The notes under the pieces are model-generated. The model did not search any database. It was not told the origin of the DNA and worked only from the letters and a program-made list of their open reading frames with translations. Positions 25,270 through 32,446 of a stretch of 64,000 nt of DNA are shown in pieces. The position numbers were made by a program, and so were the translations under genes. The stretch comes from an uncultured Eubacteriales bacterium (GTDB lineage: Bacteria > Bacillota > Clostridia > Oscillospirales > Acutalibacteraceae), in NCBI GenBank assembly GCA_934667845.1, contig CAKUMQ010000003.1, positions 1 through 64,000 on the forward strand, written 5' to 3'. Numbering within the stretch: position 1 is the first letter of the stretch; the number at the start of each line of letters is the position of its first letter.

Positions 25270-25668
25270 TCAGTCAAGCCCGAGGGCGCGGCGGCCAAAT
25301 GCTTCGGTGCCGGGATAGACCAGCAGCTCACGCACGGTGTAGCTGCCGTCCGCCGCCTTTTTTTCACGCACGTTGACATCGACCATCTGTCCGACGGTAA
25401 GCCCGTCGACGGACAGACTGCCGCCCTCCGTGCTGCGGATGGCGTGCGCGTTTTCGACGCGCAGCAGATAGGTGTCGGGCTGTTCGTCGGTGGAAAAGAC
25501 CGACGTCAGGGAAATGACGGTACAGCCGTTTTCTTCGGTGATCTCGCGGATATAGCCGCGCAGATCGTGCGTGCCGCTTTTCGGAATGATATACAGACAG
25601 GTGACAGCGAGCAGGATGGCCAAAAGCACCCAGCCCGACACAGAAAGCACGCGTTTTCCGACAGACAT
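25270..25668 (-). CDS. Membrane-anchored hypothetical protein
   Basis: 132 residues: one N-terminal membrane helix (about 10-28, WVLLAILLAVTCLYII) and an extracytoplasmic beta-rich domain of about 100 residues with a GYIREI..ENGCTVISL opening and LTVGQMVDVNVREK, suggestive of a small OB-like barrel. No family was recognised. It is inserted between era and yqzL in an otherwise conserved cluster, which Bacillus does not have here. Confidence 0.75.
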   Translation of the reverse strand: MSVGKRVLSVSGWVLLAILLAVTCLYIIPKSGTHDLRGYIREITEENGCTVISLTSVFSTDEQPDTYLLRVENAHAIRSTEGGSLSVDGLTVGQMVDVNVREKKAADGSYTVRELLVYPGTEAFGRRALGLD

Positions 25669-25692
25669 GACAGTTCCTCCTTTGTTACCTGC

Positions 25693-26595
25693 TTAAATTT
25701 TATAGCCGAGTGAGCCCAAAAAGCCCTGGCGGTTGCGCCAGTCCTCCTTGACCTTGACCCAGCACTGCAGATTGACCCGCACGCCGAACAGCGCCTCCAT
25801 CTCCGCGCGGGCGCGGGAAGCGATCTCTTTGAGCATCGCGCCGCGCTTGCCGATGACCATGCCCTTGTGGCTGTCGCGCTCACAGTAGATGATGGCGTCG
25901 ATGTCGAGAATCGGGCCGGAATCGGTCTCCCGCTCCTTCATGCTCTCGACCGCGACCGCGATGCCGTGGGGGATCTCCTGCCGCAAAAGCAGCAGCATCT
26001 GCTCGCGGATCAGCTCGGCGGCGAGTACCCGCTCGGGCTGATCGCTGACCGCGTCATCGGGGAAGAAGTGCGGGCTTTCAAAGGCAAAGCCCGACAGGAC
26101 GGCGATCAGCTCGTCCACGCCCTCGCCGGTCAGCGCACTGACCGGCAGGATGGCGGCAAAGTCGTACTGCTCCTTCCATGCGGCAATGCAGGGGAGCAGC
26201 GCGCTCTTATCCTCGAGCAGGTCGGTCTTGTTCAGCACCAAAACGGCGGGCAGTCCCGCTTTTTTGAACTGCTCGAGCAGCGCAAGCTCCGCTTCCCGCG
26301 GCGTTTCACCCGGCTCGGTGACGAGCATGCCGACATCCACGCCCGAGACGGCTTCACCGATGGACTGCACCATAAAATCGCCGAGACGGGTGCGGGGGCG
26401 GTGGTTGCCGGGCGTGTCCAGAAACACGAGCTGGGTCTCATTCCGGGTCAGCACCCCCATAATGCGGGTGCGGGTGGTCTGCGGCTTATCGGATACGATG
26501 GCGACCTTGCGCCCGACGATGGCGTTGAGCAGCGAGGACTTGCCGACGTTCGGACGGCCGACAATGGCGATAAAAGCGGAACGGGAATCGGGCAT
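25693..26595 (-). CDS. era: GTPase Era
   Basis: 300 residues. Era helps assemble the 30S subunit and binds the 3' end of 16S rRNA. The G1 loop GRPNVGKS is at 13-20, G3 DTPGNHRP near 60, G4 NKTDLL near 121, and the C-terminal KH domain has VIGKRGAMLKEIASRAR near 240. The C-terminus LGSLGYKI is slightly shorter than the usual LGY..... end. ATG 26595 was chosen over 26622 because AGGAGA is seven bases upstream. Confidence 0.96.
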   Translation of the reverse strand: MPDSRSAFIAIVGRPNVGKSSLLNAIVGRKVAIVSDKPQTTRTRIMGVLTRNETQLVFLDTPGNHRPRTRLGDFMVQSIGEAVSGVDVGMLVTEPGETPREAELALLEQFKKAGLPAVLVLNKTDLLEDKSALLPCIAAWKEQYDFAAILPVSALTGEGVDELIAVLSGFAFESPHFFPDDAVSDQPERVLAAELIREQMLLLLRQEIPHGIAVAVESMKERETDSGPILDIDAIIYCERDSHKGMVIGKRGAMLKEIASRARAEMEALFGVRVNLQCWVKVKEDWRNRQGFLGSLGYKI

Positions 26596-26623
26596 GATGC
26601 AGTCTCCTTCTTGTTGACACAAA

Positions 26624-26656
26624 GGCCTGTCCCATCCGCACGGACGGAGACAGGCC
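26624..26656 (-). other. Intercistronic stem-loop between ybeY and era
   Basis: GGCCTGTC (26624-26631) pairs with GACAGGCC (26649-26656), extended inward by CCGTCC/GGATGG around a four-base loop. The minus-strand transcript continues TTTGTGTC, only a weak T run, so this is either an attenuator or a processing hairpin inside the operon. Confidence 0.5.
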
Positions 26657-26671
26657 GCAGACGTGTTCGGT

Positions 26672-27169
26672 TTATTCCATTACATAGCTTTCGCCGCGGG
26701 GCAGCCCCACCTGAAGCATGACAGCCTCCTCGTGCTCGCGCATGCGCACGGCGGGCAGTCCGCCGCCCACATGGTCATAGCCGAGCAGATGCAGCATGGA
26801 ATGGACGGTTAAGTACCCGATCTCACGCTGGAGCGAGTGACCGAAATGCTGCGCCTGGATCGCTGCCTGCTCGACAGAGAGGATGATATCGCCGAGCATT
26901 TTCGCGCCGGTGGCGGGGTCGATGTCATAGACGTTGTTTTCCCCGAGCGGGAAAGACAGCACGTCGGTCACGGCGTCAATATGGCGGTGCTCCTTGTTGA
27001 TCTGCCGGATCTGCTCGTTGTCCACGATGGAGATATCGACCTGTGCCGCGCCCTCAAAATTTTCGTATTGCAGCACGGCGTGGCAGCAGCGGCGCATCAG
27101 CAGACGGATGCCTGTCGGGATCTTGACGGTTTTTTGCTTGTTTTCAATAACGACCTTGATCTTTTCCAT
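26672..27169 (-). CDS. ybeY: Endoribonuclease YbeY
   Basis: 165 residues. YbeY is a zinc enzyme that matures the 3' end of 16S rRNA and takes part in ribosome quality control. The zinc site H123, H127 and H133 in HSMLHLLGYDH is intact, and DVLSFPL near 69 and the GDIILS strand are present. The C-terminus after MREHEEAVM is slightly longer than usual. The start at 27169 follows AGGAG; it overlaps the end of phoH by 26 bases. Confidence 0.95.
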   Translation of the reverse strand: MEKIKVVIENKQKTVKIPTGIRLLMRRCCHAVLQYENFEGAAQVDISIVDNEQIRQINKEHRHIDAVTDVLSFPLGENNVYDIDPATGAKMLGDIILSVEQAAIQAQHFGHSLQREIGYLTVHSMLHLLGYDHVGGGLPAVRMREHEEAVMLQVGLPRGESYVME

Positions 27170-28148
27170 GATGAGAACTCCTCTTTCCTTCATGAGTTTT
27201 TTCATACTTGTCATAGGCAGCGATGATCCGCTGCACGAGCGGGTTGCGCACGACATCCTTCGCAGAGAAGGGGCAGATGGCAATATCTTCAACGCCTTTG
27301 AGAATGCGCATGACCTCTTTCAGACCGCTTTTCTGGTGGCTGGGCAGGTCGATCTGGGTGACGTCGCCGGTGACGACCATTTTGGAGTGGAAGCCGAGGC
27401 GGGTCAGGAACATCTTCATCTGCTCGGGCGTGGTGTTCTGCGCCTCGTCCAGGATCACAAAGCTGTCGTCAAGCGTGCGCCCGCGCATATAGGCGAGCGG
27501 CGCGATCTCGATATTGCCGCGCTCCACGTATTTCTGGTAGTTTTCGGTGCCCAGCATATCAAACAGCGCGTCGTAGAGCGGGCGCAGATAGGGGTCGATC
27601 TTCGATTGCAGGTCACCGGGGAGAAAGCCGAGCTTTTCGCCCGCTTCGACGGCGGGGCGGGTCAGGATGATGCGGTTGACCTCCTTGGCGCGGAAAGCGT
27701 TGACCGCCATCGCGACCGCGAGATAGGTCTTACCTGTGCCTGCCGGGCCGATGCCGAGCGTCACGGTGTTCTGCCGGATGGCTTCGACATACTGCTTTTG
27801 TCCGAGTGTTTTCGGCTTGACGGGACGCCCCTTTGAGGTGACGCAGATGCTGTCCGAGCCGAGGGAGGGGAGCGCGTCGTCGCCGCCCTCGTCCACAAGG
27901 GTCAGCACATACCGCACCTGCTGCTCGCCGACCTGCTCGCCGCGGTTGATGAGCAGCAAAAGCCCGTCGATCGCACGCGCCGCCTTCGAGACCGCCTCCA
28001 CCTCTCCGCTGACCTTGATATCGGTGCCGCGGGTGAGGATCGACACCCCGTAATGCCGCTCGATCAGGCGGATGTTCTCGTCAAAGCTGCCGAACAGACT
28101 GACTGCCTGCTCCATGCGTTCCACATTGATGAGCTGTTCAGTCGTCAT
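27144..28148 (-). CDS. phoH: PhoH family ATPase
   Basis: 334 residues. The N-terminal part (about 1-100) contains a KH-like segment (ILTRGTDIKVSGE). The ATPase/helicase-like domain has Walker A GPAGTGKT (134-141), RPAVEAGEKLGFLPGD, and Walker B FVILDEAQNTTPEQMKMFLTR. PhoH proteins are linked to RNA metabolism and almost always precede ybeY, as here. GGAGG lies 11 bases before the ATG. Confidence 0.95.
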   Translation of the reverse strand: MTTEQLINVERMEQAVSLFGSFDENIRLIERHYGVSILTRGTDIKVSGEVEAVSKAARAIDGLLLLINRGEQVGEQQVRYVLTLVDEGGDDALPSLGSDSICVTSKGRPVKPKTLGQKQYVEAIRQNTVTLGIGPAGTGKTYLAVAMAVNAFRAKEVNRIILTRPAVEAGEKLGFLPGDLQSKIDPYLRPLYDALFDMLGTENYQKYVERGNIEIAPLAYMRGRTLDDSFVILDEAQNTTPEQMKMFLTRLGFHSKMVVTGDVTQIDLPSHQKSGLKEVMRILKGVEDIAICPFSAKDVVRNPLVQRIIAAYDKYEKTHEGKRSSHHGKDQGRY

Positions 28149-28194
28149 GCGGGGCGTTACCTCCTTTTTCCAAATAGGTAAATCATTTATCTAT

Positions 28195-28203
28195 ATTATA
28201 TCA
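28195..28203 (-). promoter_or_regulatory. Extended -10 promoter before phoH
   Basis: On the minus strand TGATATAAT (TATAAT at 28200-28195), with a weak -35 17 bases upstream and a perfect TTGACA at 28229-28224 that is too far (23 bases) to pair with it. The AT-rich gap between yqfD and phoH supports a housekeeping promoter separating sporulation genes from the phoH-ybeY-era group. Confidence 0.5.
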
Positions 28204-28242
28204 ATAAAAAACCAAAAAGTCATTGTCAAAAATAAACGAAAT

Positions 28243-29424
28243 TCAACCGTTTTTCTCTACATATAACCGTTGCTCCCGCGCGATATCCTCCTCGCAGGTA
28301 TAATATCCGGTCAAAATGCACGTCTGATTGACCGTTTCGCAGGTATAGCGGCTTTCGAGCACCCGCGAATCCGACAGCTCCGCCGCCTCCCGTGCCCGCA
28401 GACGGCAGACGGCTTCCGTGTAGGCCTGCTCGCCGGTGCGGGTGACGGGGGAGGGGATCAGCGAGGTGATGTGGCGATGGCAAAAGCCGAGCGGGAGCGG
28501 CAGCCCGCGGAAGGTGAGCAGGCGGTCGTCCTGACGGGTCTCGGTGAGGTCGGGCAGCGGCGACGGTGCATACAGCGGGACCTCCCAGCTGAAAAACAAA
28601 AAGCTGACCCGATAGGCGGAGGGACCCGGCAGCAGACACTCCTCCGCAAACGGCACTGCGACCGACAGCTCCCGCTCGGTGCGGGCGATGACCCGCCCGA
28701 CCGAACGGCGCAGAAGCAGGCTCTTGTCCGCAATGGTCGCCCCGCTGACGAGCAGGGTACCGGCGGCGACGGCGTCGCCGGGGTGCACGAGCGCTTCGCC
28801 GCCGTAGATCTCGGTGCGCAGGATCCAGCCGTCGCGGGCGGCGATGAGGTTGGAGGGCGGATCGGTGGTGCGGATGTCGATCGGCGGATCGGATTCCAAA
28901 AGCTCCACATGGGCGACGCTGCCCTCGAGATTCACGGTCAGCCAGGCGACACCCTCTGCGCGGCAGAGCGCTTCGAGACGGATGGTCTCGATATCGAGTG
29001 TTTTGATCGGTGCGCCGACATAGACGCCCCATTCCTGCACCGTCCGGCGCACGCTGTCCTCCGGCAGTGTATCGTTGCCGCCTACCGTGACCGCCCAGAT
29101 GCGGCAGGACAGCAGCTGCCACAGCAGCAGAGACAGCGCCAGTCCGACCGCCAGTCCCGACCGCCCGCGCAGCCGCCGCAGGTGAAATGCCAGCCCGCGG
29201 CGGCGGGTCAGATGCAGCCGCAGCCCCGCCCGTCTGGCGGGACGGCGCAGGCGGGCATAGTGGCGGGCGGCACAGCAGGCGGACAGGGTGATCCCCTCGC
29301 GCCGCACATGCCAGAGCGGAATGCCGCTGTCGGCGGCAGCCTGCAAAAAGCGGGCGGGTGAGCCGCCCTCGGCGGAAAAGCCGACATAGCCGGTGAGATA
29401 ACAGATGGGCAGCGGAATCGACAT
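28243..29424 (-). CDS. yqfD: Sporulation protein YqfD
   Basis: 393 residues. YqfD is a sporulation membrane protein of uncertain biochemical role, made in the mother cell in Bacillus. The N-terminal soluble part (PLPICYLTGYVGFSAEGG) is followed by one membrane helix (about 88-108, GLAVGLALSLLLWQLLSCRIW region) and a large extracytoplasmic domain with GNDTLPEDSVRRTVQEWGVYVGA and RDGWILRTEIYGGEALVHPGDAV. The start at 29424 follows GGAGGG; the longer frame to 29448 is not needed. It lies 13 bases after yqfC. Confidence 0.92.
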   Translation of the reverse strand: MSIPLPICYLTGYVGFSAEGGSPARFLQAAADSGIPLWHVRREGITLSACCAARHYARLRRPARRAGLRLHLTRRRGLAFHLRRLRGRSGLAVGLALSLLLWQLLSCRIWAVTVGGNDTLPEDSVRRTVQEWGVYVGAPIKTLDIETIRLEALCRAEGVAWLTVNLEGSVAHVELLESDPPIDIRTTDPPSNLIAARDGWILRTEIYGGEALVHPGDAVAAGTLLVSGATIADKSLLLRRSVGRVIARTERELSVAVPFAEECLLPGPSAYRVSFLFFSWEVPLYAPSPLPDLTETRQDDRLLTFRGLPLPLGFCHRHITSLIPSPVTRTGEQAYTEAVCRLRAREAAELSDSRVLESRYTCETVNQTCILTGYYTCEEDIAREQRLYVEKNG

Positions 29425-29437
29425 GACGCTTTCCCTC

Positions 29438-29722
29438 CTATTCCGCATATTCCACGGAGAGAATATGTCCGCAGACGGTGAGACTGTCGGCGGACAGAAC
29501 CGTTAGACACAGCCGCCCGCCCCGCACCCAGAGCGTGCCGCAGGCGGTCTCCAGCGCAATGCGGTCCTCCTCGCAGACCCGCAGACGGCAGCTGTTTTCG
29601 ATCCGCACCTGGCGGTTGCCGGTCAGCTCCACGCGCGGCACGGCGGTCAGACTGCCCGCCGGCAGGTCAAGCAGCCGTTCTGCCCGTTCGCCGAGCGCGG
29701 CCGGGCGCTTTTTCCGTTTCAT
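29438..29722 (-). CDS. yqfC: Sporulation protein YqfC
   Basis: 94 residues with the family pattern: a Lys/Arg-rich N-terminus, DLPAGSLTAVPRVELTGNRQVRIENSC split around the conserved P..E..G...V.IE, and a C-terminal half of short strands ending GHILSVEYAE. YqfC always precedes yqfD in spore formers. Its function is unknown beyond sporulation. Confidence 0.9.
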   Translation of the reverse strand: MKRKKRPAALGERAERLLDLPAGSLTAVPRVELTGNRQVRIENSCRLRVCEEDRIALETACGTLWVRGGRLCLTVLSADSLTVCGHILSVEYAE

Positions 29723-29748
29723 GGCGTCATCTCCCCTTTTGGAAAAAG

Positions 29749-29775
29749 CCTATGCGCCGGAAGGGGGAATAATGC
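29749..29775 (-). promoter_or_regulatory. Sigma-E-like promoter of yqfC-yqfD
   Basis: On the minus strand GCATTATT (29775-29768), 13-base spacer and CATAGG (29754-29749). This resembles the -35 A(A)TATT / -10 CATAcA type of sporulation sigma-E promoters. The match is partial; it is supported by yqfD being a sigma-E gene in Bacillus. Confidence 0.35.
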
Positions 29776-29795
29776 CGCGGGGCGGTCATAAGCAT
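29767..29795 (+). promoter_or_regulatory. Sigma-E-like promoter of ylbJ
   Basis: GAATAAT (29767-29773), 13-base spacer and CATAAGCAT (29787-29795), a good visual match to sigma-E promoters. Its -35 overlaps the -35 of the leftward promoter. Confidence 0.45.
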
Positions 29796-29815
29796 AGAGA
29801 GAGGAGGCGGTTGGT

Positions 29816-30946
29816 ATGCGGGTGAGGATATGGTCGCGAAAACGCATGAATCGCTGGCTCTGTGCGGCGGCGATCCTGCTGCTCGGCGCGGCGTTTCTGT
29901 ATTGGCCGCAGGCGGTGGCGACCGGCGTCAGCCGGGGGCTGAGCCTGTGCGGCGGTGTGGTGATCCCGTCGCTGTTTGTGTTTCTGGTGCTGACCGGCGT
30001 CGCGGTGCGCACAGGGCTTGCCGCCGCAGCCGGCAGGCGGCTTGCCCGCCCGGTCGGACGGCTGTACGGCTTGCCCGGTGCCGCAGCGGCAGCGCTGTTT
30101 GTCAGCCTTGTCGGCGGCTATCCCGCGGGCGCGGCAGCCGTGCGGGAGCTTTTGGATCGCGATGAGCTGACCGTGCCGCAGGCGCGGCGGCTCCTGCGCG
30201 GCTGCGTCAACGCCGGTCCCGCATTTATTATCGGCGGCGTGGGCGCGGGGCTGCTCGGCAGCGCGGTGCAGGGCGCTTTGCTGTTTGCCGCCCATGTGCT
30301 GTCCGCCGCCGTGACCGGGCTGCTCTGCTGCCGCGGCGGGCGCGAAGCGGACAATGCCCCGGCGCATCCGCCCCGCGCTGCCGTTTCGGCAGCGGAGGCG
30401 CTTGTCGGCTCGGTCAACGCCGCCTGCCGCAGTATGCTGCACCTGTGCGGCTTTGTCGTGCTGTCCGCCGCGCTGCTCTCGGTGGCGGATGCCGCGGGGA
30501 TCACGGCGGGGCTGCGGGCGCTGCTTGCGCCGCTGTCGGCGCGGCTCGGATGGCCCGAAACGGCGGCGTCGGGGCTGCTTTCGGGCTTGCTCGAGGTCAG
30601 CTGCGGCTGTGCCGAGGCGGCAGCCTGCCGCGCGGCGGCGCCGCTGCTGCTCGGCATGATCCTCGGTTTCGGCGGGCTGTCGGTGCATGGGCAGGTGGCT
30701 GCCGCCGTGGCGGGATATCCGCTGATCGACCGCCGCTTTTTTGAGGCGCGCATCATCCAGGCGCTGCTCGGCGGCGCGTTTTCGGTGCTGCTGTTCCGCA
30801 TGGTCCCGCTGCCGCAGCCGACCCTGGCGGCGGCGGACGGCAGCACGGTGCAGTGGTTCACCACCTCGGTCACGGCGACGGCGGCGCTGCTCTCGCTTTG
30901 CGGCATCTGGCTTTTGTGCCTGCCCGCCGCGCGGGAGCGGCAGTAG
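29816..30946 (+). CDS. ylbJ: Sporulation integral membrane protein YlbJ
   Basis: 376 residues with about eight hydrophobic helices and the nucleoside-recognition/Gate-type layout of YlbJ: GGVVIPSLFVFLVL near 45, GGYPAGAAAVREL near 101, LLRGCVNAGPAFIIGGVG near 137, and LEVSCGC near 260 for the LE...G motif. YlbJ is a mother-cell sporulation protein needed for spore cortex/coat properties in Bacillus. The yqfC-yqfD pair diverges from it across a region with two sigma-E-like promoters. GGAGG precedes the ATG at 29816. Confidence 0.9.
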   Translation: MRVRIWSRKRMNRWLCAAAILLLGAAFLYWPQAVATGVSRGLSLCGGVVIPSLFVFLVLTGVAVRTGLAAAAGRRLARPVGRLYGLPGAAAAALFVSLVGGYPAGAAAVRELLDRDELTVPQARRLLRGCVNAGPAFIIGGVGAGLLGSAVQGALLFAAHVLSAAVTGLLCCRGGREADNAPAHPPRAAVSAAEALVGSVNAACRSMLHLCGFVVLSAALLSVADAAGITAGLRALLAPLSARLGWPETAASGLLSGLLEVSCGCAEAAACRAAAPLLLGMILGFGGLSVHGQVAAAVAGYPLIDRRFFEARIIQALLGGAFSVLLFRMVPLPQPTLAAADGSTVQWFTTSVTATAALLSLCGIWLLCLPAARERQ

Positions 30947-30965
30947 ACGGCGTGAGCGGCAAAAA

Positions 30966-31004
30966 GCCCCGGCGAAATTCCGTTTTTCGGAACTTCGCCG
31001 GGGC
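30966..31004. terminator. Bidirectional terminator
   Basis: A 17-bp stem with one mismatch (30966-30982 with 30988-31004), a five-T loop, and A5 on the left side serving as the T run for the leftward CotH-VTC-DUF4956 transcript. It ends both convergent units. Confidence 0.88.
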
Positions 31005-31055
31005 AGATCGTTTTTTGGAAAGGGTACAGGGTGAGCAGCTGCGGCGTTTTGCCGC

Positions 31056-31739
31056 TTACAGCCCGAATTCGCCCTCGTAGCTGATGAGGCTCGCGTCCAG
31101 TACGCCCTCGACGCGGAGCAGGTTGTCGATCAGGTTCATCTCGTTGCCCTTCAGCGACATCTCCAGCGTCACCTCGGCGCCCTTGCGGGTCGTGGTGCGG
31201 GATTTGATGCGGTGGCGGGGCAGCTTGCGCATGGCGGCAGTGATGTTGGAGGTGCAGGCGGGATCATAGCGGATGACCAGCAGATACGGCATCTGCCCCT
31301 TGCGGTAGATCAGCGTCACGAGGAAATACAGCGCGCCGAGCGCCAGGCAGGCGATGCCGCCGATGAGATACAGACCCGCGCCGGACATGATGCCCGCCGT
31401 GATTGCCCAGAACATGAACACCGTGTCCACCGGGTCCTTGATGGCGGTGCGGAAGCGAACGATGGAGAGCGCGCCGACCATGCCGAGCGACAGCGCGAGG
31501 TTTGAGGAGATGGTGCGGATGACGAGCGCCGTGACCATGCTCAGCAGGATCAGCGAAAACGCAAAGCCTTTGGAAAACAGCACGCCGCGGAACGTCGCCT
31601 TGTATACGAGCAAAATGAAAAAGCCCATCAGAAACGCCACGCCGAGCGAAGAGAGCATCTGTCCTACCGTTGCGCCGCCGGAAAACTGCTCCAGCACGCT
31701 GTCCTTGATCGTGTCTGCAAAGCTGACCATGTGAATCAT
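31056..31739 (-). CDS. DUF4956 membrane protein
   Basis: 227 residues: about four membrane helices (roughly 30-135), with the family motif SLGMVGALSIVRFRTAIKDP, then a cytoplasmic domain (about 145-227) like an ACT/MgtC-type sandwich. The start at 31739 has GGAGG nine bases upstream. DUF4956 proteins are regularly encoded with VTC-domain and CotH-domain proteins, as here; their role is unknown, with transport or polymer synthesis suggested. Confidence 0.88.
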   Translation of the reverse strand: MIHMVSFADTIKDSVLEQFSGGATVGQMLSSLGVAFLMGFFILLVYKATFRGVLFSKGFAFSLILLSMVTALVIRTISSNLALSLGMVGALSIVRFRTAIKDPVDTVFMFWAITAGIMSGAGLYLIGGIACLALGALYFLVTLIYRKGQMPYLLVIRYDPACTSNITAAMRKLPRHRIKSRTTTRKGAEVTLEMSLKGNEMNLIDNLLRVEGVLDASLISYEGEFGL

Positions 31740-31755
31740 TGAAAATACCTCCGTT

Positions 31756-32430
31756 TTATTGATATTGTCTGCACATATCGTACTTGGAAAAAGCGGTGCG
31801 CACGGCGGGAACGGGCGCAAGCAGCCGGGAGATCGCCGTCGGCAGCGCGTCGTCGAATTTGACCTCGAGGATCATGCGGTCGCCGGGCAGCACCGGCACC
31901 GTCAGCAGGTCGGGGTCAAACAGATCCGTGTCGTAGTTTGCGGTGCGGATGTCCTTGTCGAACGTGATGCGCACATCCTCAAACGTGTACGCCTCGCGCG
32001 TGTAATCCACGATGACCGCGGGACGCAGCCGGCGGGTGCGGGATTTGAGATAAAAGCTGCGCAGCAGCGGCTGATCGGTGTCGTAGAGATCCCACAGCTC
32101 GCCCGCGAGGATATCCTCGACCATGGCGCGGGTCAGCACGGCGGACTCCTTTTTGGTGAGATAGTCGTGCTTCTGCTTGGATTCGAGCCGGATAAAGCTG
32201 TCGTCCATGTTGTAAAAGCGGATGCGGAATTTTTCCCGCAGCAGCGCGCCCTCCCGCTTGTCGGTCAGCCCGGTCTGGAACGCGTCATCGAAATAGAGAC
32301 TGCGGATGAAATATTCGCCCTGCTCGTTGACGTTTGCATCGCCCTCCATCAGCGCGCGCAGGCGGGTGCGCAGCATCCGGTAGCCCGCGGTGGTGAGGAC
32401 GTATTTGTTTTCATAGCGAAAGCCGTTCAC
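31756..32430 (-). CDS. VTC-domain protein (polyphosphate polymerase family)
   Basis: 224 residues forming a triphosphate-tunnel fold: FRYENKYVLT at the start, SLYFDDAF, REKFRIRFYN, RLESKQKHDYLTKKES, RPAVIVDYTREAYT and MILEVKFDDALP. These supply the basic and acidic tunnel residues of VTC4-like polyphosphate polymerases. Unlike yeast VTC4 it has no SPX or membrane domain; the adjacent DUF4956 protein may provide the membrane part. A GTG at 32430, eight bases after AGGAGG, is the likely start; the longer ATG frame overlaps the CotH gene. Confidence 0.88.
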   Translation of the reverse strand: MNGFRYENKYVLTTAGYRMLRTRLRALMEGDANVNEQGEYFIRSLYFDDAFQTGLTDKREGALLREKFRIRFYNMDDSFIRLESKQKHDYLTKKESAVLTRAMVEDILAGELWDLYDTDQPLLRSFYLKSRTRRLRPAVIVDYTREAYTFEDVRITFDKDIRTANYDTDLFDPDLLTVPVLPGDRMILEVKFDDALPTAISRLLAPVPAVRTAFSKYDMCRQYQ

Positions 32431-32446
32431 AGCGGTATACCTCCTT

